Shown: positions 53,835 through 64,000 of the stretch, piece after piece
How positions within the stretch are numbered: position 1 is the first letter of the stretch
Layout: every line of letters begins with the position of its first letter
NCBI RefSeq assembly: GCF_003950315.1
Contig: NZ_NGJT01000001.1
Span: forward strand, 1-64,000
Source of the DNA: Vagococcus bubulae
GTDB lineage: Bacteria > Bacillota > Bacilli > Lactobacillales > Vagococcaceae
Reading direction: 5' to 3'
Length of the DNA stretch: 64,000 nt
The notes under the pieces: model-generated
The model's database searches: none
What the model saw: only the letters and a program-made list of their open reading frames with translations
What the model was told of the DNA's origin: nothing
Position numbers and translations under genes: made by a program

Positions 53835-55040
53835 TTAATAATGTTCAGCGCCTTTTTTAAGGAAGGCTAAAGAAAGTGCTGCTAAAATACCTAAAGCAAA
53901 GAAATAAATAAAGGCAGACAAGTAAGTTTCTGAGCTATCTACTAATGCCCCAATAATAATCTGCGCTGTTGCTCCTCCTAAAATACCACCAGTTGAGATG
54001 GTTGAGTAACTTGGCGCAAAGTGTTTTCCAGTAAATACTTTTAGGGGGATTGTCATCAGAGTAACAAACGCAACCGTCATTGATAAAGTCGCTAATCCTA
54101 AAACAAGGATAAATAGAACAAGAGAATGGACATAATAAGATAAGAAGACTAATGACGAGCCGATTGTTGCCATTATCATAATGACAATCGTATCTTTCTC
54201 AGAGAAAAATTTACTGACGATATAACTCCCACCAATGGCTCCAACGAGAGAAAACACACCCACACATGAGCTAACAACACCAGATTGAGTCAGTGTAATA
54301 CCGCGTTGACTCGTTAAAAAGCTTGGTAACCAGTTATTGATTCCGTACAGTAAGCTATTAACAAAAAACGCAGCCGCAAATAGTGTCCAAATGTTTCGGT
54401 TTTTCCAAATTTTCAGTAAGGATACTTTTTCAGAATCTTCTTCAGCGACTTCTATTGATTGTTTGTTTGGTGTGGGGATTCCTCTTGCAATGATAAAAGA
54501 GGCAGCAATAGCAAGAATAGTGAGTAACACATAAGCAAACTTCCAATTGTATTTATCAATAATTGGAGAGAGTAAAATAGGACCGACAACACCAGCAATT
54601 CCAGAAGAGGAGATGAGGATTCCTTTAGCAAACGTTCTACGCTCAATAGGGAAATTATCAATGATTTCTTTGCTAGAAGCGGAAGGGTAACCAGAATGAG
54701 CAAGCATACCAGTTAAAAGTCGGATGGCTAAAAGCATCGTGACTGTTTGGCTAAAGCTAAAAATAAAATCAAAGACACCAATCATAAAAACTGACCAAAT
54801 AAGCACTTTTTTTGCACCAAATTTATTAATTGCAAAACTCATTGGCACTTGCATAATGGCATATCCAATAAAAAAAGCACTTAAAATGAGTCCTTTTTGA
54901 CTTTCTGTCATGGGGATGTCTTTGCTAATTGAAATAATGGAGATACCAACAGACAATTTATCAATGTAGACAATCACGTAACCTAAAAATAACGTGGATA
55001 ATAATAGTGATAAATTCACTTGATTTTTTGTATTGTTCAT
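53835..55040 (-). CDS. MFS transporter, ACS-family-like
   Basis: A 401-residue major facilitator protein with twelve predicted helices. VNLSLLLSTLFLGYVIVYIDKLS at the N-terminus (R/K-D between helices 1 and 2), RLLTGMLAHSGYPSASSKEI in helix 4 and GLILSAFFIGYAIMQVP are typical of the anion:cation symporter subfamily for organic anions and sugar acids. The substrate is not known. A minus-strand AAAGGAT box precedes ATG 55040. It is monocistronic. Confidence 0.85.
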   Translation of the reverse strand: MNNTKNQVNLSLLLSTLFLGYVIVYIDKLSVGISIISISKDIPMTESQKGLILSAFFIGYAIMQVPMSFAINKFGAKKVLIWSVFMIGVFDFIFSFSQTVTMLLAIRLLTGMLAHSGYPSASSKEIIDNFPIERRTFAKGILISSSGIAGVVGPILLSPIIDKYNWKFAYVLLTILAIAASFIIARGIPTPNKQSIEVAEEDSEKVSLLKIWKNRNIWTLFAAAFFVNSLLYGINNWLPSFLTSQRGITLTQSGVVSSCVGVFSLVGAIGGSYIVSKFFSEKDTIVIMIMATIGSSLVFLSYYVHSLVLFILVLGLATLSMTVAFVTLMTIPLKVFTGKHFAPSYSTISTGGILGGATAQIIIGALVDSSETYLSAFIYFFALGILAALSLAFLKKGAEHY

Positions 55041-55150
55041 AGACCTATCCTTTCTTAAAAAAATATAACTATTTAATAAATATACAGTTTTTTTAAAACG
55101 TTGTAAATTAAAATTCTAAAGCTTCATTATTTTTTCGAAAAAAACTAACT

Positions 55151-55179
55151 TTGCAAGATACATTATTTTATTATAGAAT
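55151..55179 (+). promoter_or_regulatory. Promoter of parEC
   Basis: TTGCAA (55151-55156) and TAGAAT (55174-55179) with a 17-base spacer, about 120 bases before parE. Confidence 0.65.
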
Positions 55180-55189
55180 AAGTGATGTT

Positions 55190-55226
55190 GCCGTAAAGAG
55201 GGGGAATACCTGTTCTTTACATCGGC
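55190..55226 (+). promoter_or_regulatory. Hairpin in the parE leader
   Basis: GCCG (55190-55193) pairs with CGGC (55223-55226) and TAAAG (55194-55198) with CTTTA (55215-55219), leaving CAT as a bulge. It lies in the transcribed leader of parE. No T tract follows, so it is not a terminator; a role in mRNA stability or control is speculative. Confidence 0.35.
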
Positions 55227-55286
55227 TTAAAAGTAGCCTATTATTGATTAGAACAAGCAATTAACTTGTTTACGTTATGATGGTAG

Positions 55287-57317
<2,031 letters not shown>

Positions 57318-57346
57318 CGAGTACCAACAAAAGGGAGAGAACAAGA

Positions 57347-59803
57347 ATGAATCAAGAACACGGGATTCAAAATCTTAGTCTAGAAGATGTAATGGGAGAC
57401 CGTTTTGGACGTTATTCAAAATACATTATTCAAGATAGAGCATTACCTGATATAAGAGATGGACTAAAACCTGTTCAACGCCGTATTTTATTTTCAATGA
57501 ATAAGGACGGTAATACTTACGAAAAAAGTTTTAGAAAATCAGCTAAATCTGTCGGAAACATCATGGGGAATTACCATCCTCATGGTGATAGCAGTATTTA
57601 TGAAGCAATGGTTCGTATGAGTCAAGATTGGAAGTTACGTGAACCATTAATTGAAATGCATGGGAATAACGGGAGTATGGACGGCGACCCCCCTGCTGCG
57701 ATGCGTTATACAGAAGCACGACTATCTAAACTTAGTGGTGAGCTATTAAAAGATATCGAAAAAGAAACCGTTGATTTTGTTTGGAACTTTGATGACACAG
57801 AAAAAGAACCAACTGTTTTACCTGCAGGATTTCCGAATCTTTTAGTTAATGGGTCAACAGGGATTTCAGCTGGGTATGCAACAGAAATTCCGACACATAA
57901 TTTAGGTGAAGTTATTGATGGCACGATTTACTTAGTCGATCACCCAAATGCTAGTGTCGATAAATTAATGGAATTTATTCCTGGACCAGATTTTCCAACA
58001 GGCGCGATTCTTCAAGGAAAAAAAGAATTGAAGAAAGCTTATGAAACAGGAAAAGGTCGAGTAATTATTCGTTCTAAAACTGAAATCGAACCACTAAAAG
58101 GTGGTCGTGAGCAAATCGTCATTACTGAAATTCCTTATGAAGTCAATAAAGCAAACTTAGTGAAAAAAATGGATGAATTACGTTTGACAAAACGAGTAGA
58201 GGGAATATCTGAAGTCAGAGATGAAACGGATAGAACGGGTTTACGTATTGTGGTGGAGCTTCGTAAGGAAGTCGACGCAGAAGGTATTTTAAACTATCTA
58301 CTTAAAAACACGGAACTTCAAGTGAATTATAACTTTAATATGGTAGCCATCAATAAACTTCGTCCACAACAAGTTGGGTTGAAAGATATTTTAGAAGGCT
58401 ATATTACTCACCGTAAACAAGTGATTATTGACCGCAGTCAGTTTGATTTAAATAAAGCGAAGAAACGTGAACATATTGTGCTAGGTTTGATGAAAGCTTT
58501 ATCCATCTTAGATGATGTGATTCGTATTATTCGTCAAAGTAAAGACAAAAAGAATGCCAAAGATAACTTGATTTCAGCACATGACTTTAGTGAAGAGCAA
58601 GCAGAAGCGATTGTATCATTGCAATTATATCGTTTAACAAATACGGATATTACGGCACTTGAACAAGAAGCAGCTGAGTTAGAAGCATTAATCAAATCGC
58701 TTGAGTTGATTATTAATAACCCGAATGAGTTGTTAAAAGTCATGAAAAAAGAATTGCGTGAAGTGAAGAAAAATTATGATACCGCTAGACGAACTGTTTT
58801 AGAGGATAAAATAGAAGAAATCAATATAGAAACAGCTGTTATCGTACCTCAAGAAGACGTCATGGTCAGCGTGACACGTGAAGGATACGTTAAACGTAGT
58901 AGTTTAAGATCATACGGTGCATCAAAAGATGATGCCATTGACATGAAAGAATCAGATGATCTAATTTATGTAGAACAGTTAAATACCCATCATCATGTGT
59001 TGTTTGTTACAACAAAGGGGAATATTATTTACCGTCCTGTGCATGAATTAACAGATAAAAAATGGAAGGATGTTGGTGAACATTTTTCACAAACACTAAG
59101 TACCCTTCTTCCAAATGAACAAATATTGAAAGTTTTCCCTTATGAAACGATTGATGAAACGAAAGAATTTGTTTTCGTAACAAAAGAAGGCATGATTAAG
59201 CGAACACTAATGAGTGAATTTGCTAGTTGGCGTACTTATAAGAGCCGTCCGTTGATGTGTATGAAACTCAAAACAGACACAGATGAGTTGATTAGTGCAA
59301 ATCTAATCTCAACTCAAATAGAGTATGAAGTCACCTTGATAAGTCACTTAGGATTTGGATTGCGTTATGATCTAAGTGAAGTGCCAACAGTTGGTGCTAA
59401 AGCATCTGGCGTTAAAGCCATGAACTTAAAAGAGGGAGATTACTTAGTTTCAAGTCATATTTTCCCAATTAGTACGGCAGAACATTTGGTGACAGTCGTG
59501 ACACAACGCGGATCAGTCAAGAAGATGGATGTATTAGAGATTAGTAAATTAGGTCGAGCAAAACGTGGATTGATGGTATTAAGAGAATTAAAAAATAATC
59601 CACACCGCGTCTTTTCGGCGATATCAACTAATGATGATAATGAATCAATTATAGTAGAAACCAAAAACGGTGCAAGCTACACAACAGATACAAAAGATAT
59701 CCCGGTTAATGATCGAACCTCTAATGGCTCATTTATTTCAAATGAAAAAGTAGATGGAGAAGTGGTTAAAATAACTCTTTCACAAAAAGAAAAAGAAGAC
59801 TAA
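57347..59803 (+). CDS. parC: DNA topoisomerase IV subunit A
   Basis: An 818-residue DNA-breakage subunit. The N-terminal winged-helix domain has the catalytic tyrosine in MRYTEARLS, and the quinolone-resistance region reads [15 protein letters not shown], with Ser-82 and Glu-86 in the wild-type state for enterococcal numbering, so no resistance change is seen. A coiled-coil gate (about 370-490) and C-terminal beta-pinwheel with [14 protein letters not shown]-type repeats follow. ATG 57347 has AGGGAGAG upstream. A terminator lies 7 bases after the stop. Confidence 0.97.
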   Translation: MNQEHGIQNLSLEDVMGDRFGRYSKYIIQDRALPDIRDGLKPVQRRILFSMNKDGNTYEKSFRKSAKSVGNIMGNYHPHGDSSIYEAMVRMSQDWKLREPLIEMHGNNGSMDGDPPAAMRYTEARLSKLSGELLKDIEKETVDFVWNFDDTEKEPTVLPAGFPNLLVNGSTGISAGYATEIPTHNLGEVIDGTIYLVDHPNASVDKLMEFIPGPDFPTGAILQGKKELKKAYETGKGRVIIRSKTEIEPLKGGREQIVITEIPYEVNKANLVKKMDELRLTKRVEGISEVRDETDRTGLRIVVELRKEVDAEGILNYLLKNTELQVNYNFNMVAINKLRPQQVGLKDILEGYITHRKQVIIDRSQFDLNKAKKREHIVLGLMKALSILDDVIRIIRQSKDKKNAKDNLISAHDFSEEQAEAIVSLQLYRLTNTDITALEQEAAELEALIKSLELIINNPNELLKVMKKELREVKKNYDTARRTVLEDKIEEINIETAVIVPQEDVMVSVTREGYVKRSSLRSYGASKDDAIDMKESDDLIYVEQLNTHHHVLFVTTKGNIIYRPVHELTDKKWKDVGEHFSQTLSTLLPNEQILKVFPYETIDETKEFVFVTKEGMIKRTLMSEFASWRTYKSRPLMCMKLKTDTDELISANLISTQIEYEVTLISHLGFGLRYDLSEVPTVGAKASGVKAMNLKEGDYLVSSHIFPISTAEHLVTVVTQRGSVKKMDVLEISKLGRAKRGLMVLRELKNNPHRVFSAISTNDDNESIIVETKNGASYTTDTKDIPVNDRTSNGSFISNEKVDGEVVKITLSQKEKED

Positions 59804-59809
59804 ATAATA

Positions 59810-59840
59810 AGAAGAAATCTTTCAAGGATTTCTTCTTTTT
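59810..59840 (+). terminator. Terminator after parC
   Basis: AGAAGAAATC pairs with GATTTCTTCT around a seven-base loop and continues into T residues. Confidence 0.85.
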
Positions 59841-59971
59841 CTGTTATATGACACAAGTTGAAATGTAACCGCTGTTATAATACAGATAGACACAATAAAT
59901 GAAACAGATAAAACAGAAAAGCACCTTAATAAAATTTTAAGAAAGTCAATAAACTAGCGTTTAAACAGTCC

Positions 59972-59989
59972 TTGTGTTTTTTTTAACAA
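59972..59989 (+). promoter_or_regulatory. Candidate Rex-type redox operator upstream of pflB
   Basis: TTGTGTTTTTTTTAACAA has the arms TTGTG and AACAA at the spacing of Gram-positive Rex boxes (TTGTGA-N6-TCACAA-like), although inner positions differ. It is 28 bases upstream of the pflB -35. Rex represses fermentation genes until NADH rises, so control of pflBA would make sense. Supported by sequence likeness only. Confidence 0.4.
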
Positions 59990-60016
59990 AATTAGTAATT
60001 TTTTTCACTATAACAC

Positions 60017-60044
60017 TTGCGCAAATCTGTTTTTGTGTTATACT
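60017..60044 (+). promoter_or_regulatory. Promoter of pflBA with overlapping inverted repeat
   Basis: TTGCGC (60017-60022) and TATACT (60039-60044), 16-base spacer; TGT before the -10 gives an extended -10. ATAACAC at 60010-60016 and GTGTTAT at 60035-60041 are exact reverse complements, enclosing the -35 and overlapping the -10, so a repressor site is possible. Confidence 0.6.
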
Positions 60045-60106
60045 GAACATGTAAAGAAATTAAATATAAAACTTTGAAACAACTAACTTAAGGAGGTTCT
60101 CATATT

Positions 60107-62353
60107 ATGGGATACTGGGATGGATTTAAAGGTAGTAAATGGCGCACACAAGTGGATGTTAGAGATTTTATTCAAGCAAACTACACAGAGTATAAAGGTG
60201 ACGACAGTTTCTTAGAGCCAGCTGCTGACAGCACAGAAAAATTATGGACTAAACTACAAGAATTATTTGAAGTTCAACACGAACAAAATGGTGTTTATGA
60301 CATGGATAACAACATCCCTGCCACAGTAACATCACATGAACCAGGTTACTTAATTAAAGAAGAAGAAAAAATCGTTGGGTTACAAACTGACGTACCATTA
60401 AAACAAGCCTTTATGCCATTCGGTGGTATCAACATGGCAAACAATGCCTTAGTATCTAATGGTTATGAAGTTGATGACGAAATGACTAAAATCTTCAGTG
60501 ACTGGAGAAAAACACATAACCAAGGTGTATTTGATGCTTACACTCCAGAAATGAGAGCCGCTCGTAAAAATAAAATTATTACAGGTCTTCCAGATGCTTA
60601 TGGTCGTGGACGTATTATCGGTGACTATCGTCGTTTAGCATTATACGGTATTGACTTCTTAATCGCTGAAAAGAAAAAAGACTTATCTAACGTAGGTAAC
60701 AAAGTGATGACAGATGATGTTATCCGTTTACGTGAAGAAGTATCTGATCAAATCAAAGCATTAGTTGACATTAAAGAAATGGCTACTTACTACGGATTTG
60801 ATATTTCTAAACCTGCTAAAAACGCTCAAGAAGCAATCCAATGGGTATACTTCGGTTACTTAGCAGCTATTAAATCTCAAAATGGTGCAGCAATGTCAAT
60901 CGGACGTATTTCAGCATTCTTAGATATCTACATCCAACGTGACTTAGAAAACGGTGTGATTAACGAAGCAGAAGCACAAGAATTAATTGACCACTTAATT
61001 ATGAAATTACGTATGGTTAAATTTGCTCGTACTCCTGAATACAACCAATTATTCTCTGGATACCCAATTTGGGCAACATTATCAATTGCTGGTATGGGAA
61101 TTGACGGACGTTCATTAGTAACTAAAAATGATTTCCGTATTTTACATACATTAACAAACATGGGACCATCTCCAGAACCAAACCTAACAGTATTGTATTC
61201 TTCTCATTTACCAGAAGGATTCAGAACTTATGCAGCTAAAATTGCGAAAGAAAGTTCTTCAATCCAATTTGAAAATGATGATTTATTACGTGCTAACTGG
61301 GGATCAGACGATTGTGCGATTGCTTGTTGTGTGTCTGCAACTGTAATGGGTAAAGACATGCAATTCTTCGGAGCTCGTGCTAACTTAGCAAAAGCGGTAT
61401 TGTATGCAATCAACGGTGGGGTTGACGAAGTGACGAAAGCACAAGTTGCACCTCGATTCCGTCCAATGACTGGTGATACATTAAACTACGATGAATTCAT
61501 CACTCGTTACAAAGATATGTTAGATTGGTTAGCAGAATTATATGTAAACACATTAAACGTTATCCATTACATGCATGATAAATATGCTTATGAAGCACCA
61601 CAATTAGCATTCATGGATACTGACTTAAAACGTACATTCGCAACAGGTATCGCTGGTATCTCACATGCGGCTGATAGTATCATGGCTATCAAACATGGTA
61701 ACGTACAAGTTATCCGTGACGAAGATGGATTAGCAGTTGACTATGTTCCACAAAATGAGTTCCCAACTTACGGAAATGACAATGAAGAAGCAGATGCAAT
61801 GGCAAACTGGATCTTAGACTACTTCATGACTCAAATTAAACGTCAACATACTTATAGAAACTCAACACCTACAACATCATTATTAACGATTACTTCTAAT
61901 GTTGTTTATGGTAAAGCAACTGGTAACACACCAGATGGACGTCGTGCAGGTAAACCATTAGCACCAGGTGCTAACCCAAGTTACCAAGATGGTAAATTCT
62001 TAGGTGAGAAAAATGGTCTTTTAGCATCATTAAACTCAACTGCAAGACTTGCTTATACATCAGCTTTAGATGGTATCTCAAATACACAAACTATTAACCC
62101 TAATGGTTTAGGTAAAGATGATGATACTCGTATTAACAACTTACGTAACGTAATGGATGGTTACTTCGATAGAGGAGGATATCACTTGAACGTGAACGTC
62201 TTTACAACAGATTTATTATTAGACGCTCAAGCTCATCCAGAAAAATATCCAAACTTAACTATCCGTGTATCTGGATATGCTGTTAAATTCCGTGATTTAA
62301 CACCTGAACAACAAGCAGACGTTATTTCTCGTACTGCTCATGATAGAATGTAA
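60107..62353 (+). CDS. pflB: Pyruvate formate-lyase
   Basis: A 748-residue glycyl-radical enzyme that splits pyruvate with CoA to acetyl-CoA and formate under anaerobic conditions. The active-site cysteine pair is in [13 protein letters not shown], and the radical glycine is in [10 protein letters not shown] near the C-terminus. Motifs such as [11 protein letters not shown] and [17 protein letters not shown] agree with the family. Its GC-balanced, codon-optimised sequence suggests high expression. GGAGG lies upstream of ATG 60107. It is followed by a terminator-like hairpin and pflA. Confidence 0.98.
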   Translation: MGYWDGFKGSKWRTQVDVRDFIQANYTEYKGDDSFLEPAADSTEKLWTKLQELFEVQHEQNGVYDMDNNIPATVTSHEPGYLIKEEEKIVGLQTDVPLKQAFMPFGGINMANNALVSNGYEVDDEMTKIFSDWRKTHNQGVFDAYTPEMRAARKNKIITGLPDAYGRGRIIGDYRRLALYGIDFLIAEKKKDLSNVGNKVMTDDVIRLREEVSDQIKALVDIKEMATYYGFDISKPAKNAQEAIQWVYFGYLAAIKSQNGAAMSIGRISAFLDIYIQRDLENGVINEAEAQELIDHLIMKLRMVKFARTPEYNQLFSGYPIWATLSIAGMGIDGRSLVTKNDFRILHTLTNMGPSPEPNLTVLYSSHLPEGFRTYAAKIAKESSSIQFENDDLLRANWGSDDCAIACCVSATVMGKDMQFFGARANLAKAVLYAINGGVDEVTKAQVAPRFRPMTGDTLNYDEFITRYKDMLDWLAELYVNTLNVIHYMHDKYAYEAPQLAFMDTDLKRTFATGIAGISHAADSIMAIKHGNVQVIRDEDGLAVDYVPQNEFPTYGNDNEEADAMANWILDYFMTQIKRQHTYRNSTPTTSLLTITSNVVYGKATGNTPDGRRAGKPLAPGANPSYQDGKFLGEKNGLLASLNSTARLAYTSALDGISNTQTINPNGLGKDDDTRINNLRNVMDGYFDRGGYHLNVNVFTTDLLLDAQAHPEKYPNLTIRVSGYAVKFRDLTPEQQADVISRTAHDRM

Positions 62354-62371
62354 TTAAACAATTAGTAAAAT

Positions 62372-62406
62372 AAAAGGATGGCTGTTTTAGCGGTCATCCT
62401 TTTTTT
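62372..62406 (+). terminator. Hairpin between pflB and pflA
   Basis: AAAAGGATG pairs with CATCCTTTT, loop of about 14, then T residues. Because pflA begins 26 bases on, it probably acts as a partial terminator that lowers pflA relative to pflB. Confidence 0.75.
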
Positions 62407-62431
62407 AAAGCAAAGTTAGGAAGTGACGATA

Positions 62432-63205
62432 ATGACAGAATCAGTAACAGGTAGAATTCATTCAACAGAAAATTTAGGGACAGTCGATGGTCCTGGCGTT
62501 CGTTTTATTGTATTTATGCAAGGGTGTAAAATGCGTTGCCAGTTTTGTCATAATCCTGATACTTGGAAAATTGGTGGAGGACGCGAAGTAACAACTGATG
62601 AAATATTAGAAGAAGCATTGCGTTATAAATCATATTGGGGTGAAGATGGTGGAATTACCATTAGTGGTGGTGAGCCATTACTTCAACTTGATTTCATCAT
62701 TGATTTATTTAAAAAAGCAAAAAAACATGGGATTCATACAACCGTTGATACATGCGGGAAACCATTTACGTTTGACGAACCATTTTTTAGCAAATTTAAT
62801 GAGATGCTGAAATACACTGATCTGTTTTTATTTGATATTAAACATATCGATCCACAAGGTCATAAAGAACTAACAATGCATACTAATGATAATATTTTAG
62901 AAATGGCAAAGTATTTGTCTGATATTGGTCAGCCAGTTTGGATTCGTCATGTGTTGGTTCCTCAAAGAACAGATTATGATGAGTATTTAATTCGATTGGA
63001 TGATTTTATTAAAGAATTAAAAAATGTCGATAAAGTAGAAGTATTACCATATCATACAATGGGCCTTTTTAAATGGAAAGATTTAGGGATTGATTACCCA
63101 TTAAAAGGGATTGACCCACCAACTCAAGAAAGAGTGAAAAATGCCCAAGAATTACTTCATACGGCAGACTATAACAAGTATAAAGAAAAACGTGCGGTGA
63201 AATAA
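62432..63205 (+). CDS. pflA: Pyruvate formate-lyase activating enzyme
   Basis: A 257-residue radical-SAM enzyme that installs the glycyl radical on PflB. The cluster motif CxxxCxxC is seen as CKMRCQFCHNPDTW; GGITISGGEPLLQ and DTCGKPFTF are further radical-SAM elements. The substrate recognition region is typical of PflA. ATG 62432 has AGGAAGTG upstream; GTG 62423 overlaps that box and is less likely. Directly after pflB, as in most Firmicutes, with a terminator at 63211. Confidence 0.97.
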   Translation: MTESVTGRIHSTENLGTVDGPGVRFIVFMQGCKMRCQFCHNPDTWKIGGGREVTTDEILEEALRYKSYWGEDGGITISGGEPLLQLDFIIDLFKKAKKHGIHTTVDTCGKPFTFDEPFFSKFNEMLKYTDLFLFDIKHIDPQGHKELTMHTNDNILEMAKYLSDIGQPVWIRHVLVPQRTDYDEYLIRLDDFIKELKNVDKVEVLPYHTMGLFKWKDLGIDYPLKGIDPPTQERVKNAQELLHTADYNKYKEKRAVK

Positions 63206-63210
63206 TGGAT

Positions 63211-63241
63211 GGCCTAGAAGGAGTATCTTCTAGGCTTTTTT
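63211..63241 (+). terminator. Terminator after pflA
   Basis: GCCTAGAAG pairs with CTTCTAGGC around a short loop and is followed by six T residues. Confidence 0.85.
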
Positions 63242-63363
63242 GTGAGTTTAGGGTTTATAGATATGAGGTCTTATTGAAAATCATTCTTAAGTAGGATATT
63301 ATTTTCATAAAACATACTTTATAATAAGAACATGTTAAGGAAAACAAAAGGAGAGAATGAAAA

Positions 63364-63993
63364 ATGAAAAAAATAATCTTATTAAGTAGTGTGGTTTTAT
63401 CATTAGGAGTATTTGCTGGGTGTTCATCACAAAACACTGATTCGGGTAATACAACTAAGTCATCAAGCTCACAAGTTTCAAGTTCAAATAGTGCCACTAA
63501 TACGTCTAGTAGCTCATCGACTGGTACGTCAACTTCTTCAGAAACAGTTTACAATGTGAGTTTAGCAGACGCGATAGAAACATATAAAGAAACTTATCCA
63601 GATACTGATATTACATCAATTAGTTTAGACACTAGTTTAGGCCAATCATTTTACGCGATAGAAGGTGTAGATGATAATAAAGAATATGAAATAAAAGTAA
63701 ATACTGATACAAAAGATGTAAAAAAAGAACGTGAAGAAAACTTAGATCGAGATGAGAAAGATGGCGTAAAACGAAAAGAAAATAAACTAGACTTAACAAA
63801 CTTAAAAGATATGAATGAAATTTTTGATGTTGCCTTGAAAGAAGCTGGTTCTGGCAAAATAGATGATTGGGAAATCAAAGAAGATATGGGTGTCACTTAT
63901 TGGGATATTTCCATTAAAGCTGGTTTGACAAAAGAAATTGAGTATAAGATTAATGCCCAAACTGGAGAAATTATTGAAACAGACGCAGATTAA
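63364..63993 (+). CDS. PepSY-like lipoprotein
   Basis: A 209-residue surface lipoprotein. The signal peptide ends in a lipobox VFAGC, so lipidation on the cysteine near 20 is predicted. A Ser/Thr-rich linker of about 40 residues follows, then two PepSY-like units: VSLADAIETYKETYPDTDI with YEIKVNTDTKDV, and MNEIFDVALKEAGSG with YKINAQTGEIIETDAD. PepSY domains often act as peptidase inhibitors or sensors, with no enzyme activity of their own. AAAGGAGAG precedes the ATG. TATAAT at 63320-63325 may be its -10. The stop falls seven bases before the window end. Confidence 0.85.
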   Translation: MKKIILLSSVVLSLGVFAGCSSQNTDSGNTTKSSSSQVSSSNSATNTSSSSSTGTSTSSETVYNVSLADAIETYKETYPDTDITSISLDTSLGQSFYAIEGVDDNKEYEIKVNTDTKDVKKEREENLDRDEKDGVKRKENKLDLTNLKDMNEIFDVALKEAGSGKIDDWEIKEDMGVTYWDISIKAGLTKEIEYKINAQTGEIIETDAD

Positions 63994-64000
63994 ATAACAA

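Noticed and set aside
57580-57620. Quinolone-resistance change in ParC
   Set aside because: The region reads GDSSIYEAM, with Ser and Glu in the wild-type state.

Overview
The window is AT-rich, low-GC Firmicute DNA with strong AGGAGG ribosome binding sites and tight operons. The gene content points to Enterococcaceae: WxL surface proteins with DUF916/DUF3324 and LPXTG partners, pcrA-ligA-gatCAB, gdhA next to pgi, parE-parC beside pflB-pflA, and an LTA synthase. A Vagococcus-like or Enterococcus-like species is my best guess; the genus is inference. I saw no rRNA, tRNA or CRISPR array.

Layout. (1) 1-12 kb is a cell-surface locus. A six-gene WxL operon (422-8080) holds a very large adhesin-like WxL protein, a small LPXTG protein, two WxL proteins, a WxL-interacting membrane protein and a two-TM protein of unknown role. 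A second paralogue of the large protein follows (8366-11986). (2) 12.2-14.5 kb is a polyprenyl-phosphate glycosyltransferase plus polytopic membrane protein pair. A small pyrophosphatase-like gene lies opposite. (3) 15-25 kb is core housekeeping: pcrA, ligA, gatC, gatA, gatB, dagK, rlmD. (4) 24.9-29.35 kb is an eroded accessory island at the 3' end of rlmD. A 19-bp near-perfect direct repeat (24943/27906) brackets gene fragments: a GIY-YIG gene with an early stop, a zinc-hook-like fragment, a phage terminase tail, an unknown gene and an McrB-like P-loop fragment. The displaced original rlmD tail and terminator follow. A second module, carrying a possible UDG-fold protein, is bracketed by a ~98-bp repeat.

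(5) 29.4-36.5 kb holds an LPXTG MucBP-repeat surface protein and an orphan lantibiotic-immunity-type ABC transporter with its own two-component system. (6) 36.5-47.6 kb holds a VOC dioxygenase-like gene, azlCD, an ABC-F ribosomal protection-type gene behind an apparent leader-peptide attenuator, an LTA synthase, an RlmI-like methyltransferase, aroD, a YbaK/EbsC deacylase and a large membrane protein. (7) 47.6-64 kb is mostly metabolism and replication: a flavoprotein, gdhA, pgi, an AlkD-like protein, small proteins, a DUF1361 protein, an MFS transporter, parE, parC, pflB, pflA and a PepSY-like lipoprotein.

How the parts work together. The WxL proteins probably assemble on peptidoglycan around the DUF916/DUF3324 anchor and the sortase substrate. 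The FEG transporter and its kinase/regulator form a peptide-antibiotic sensing and detoxification unit. The ABC-F gene looks antibiotic-inducible through competing RNA hairpins. PflA activates PflB for anaerobic pyruvate cleavage, and a Rex-like site lies upstream. The most notable non-textbook signals are the ABC-F attenuator with a tet(M)-like leader peptide, the two-step island at rlmD, and the paired ~1200-residue WxL adhesins with an internally repeated domain.
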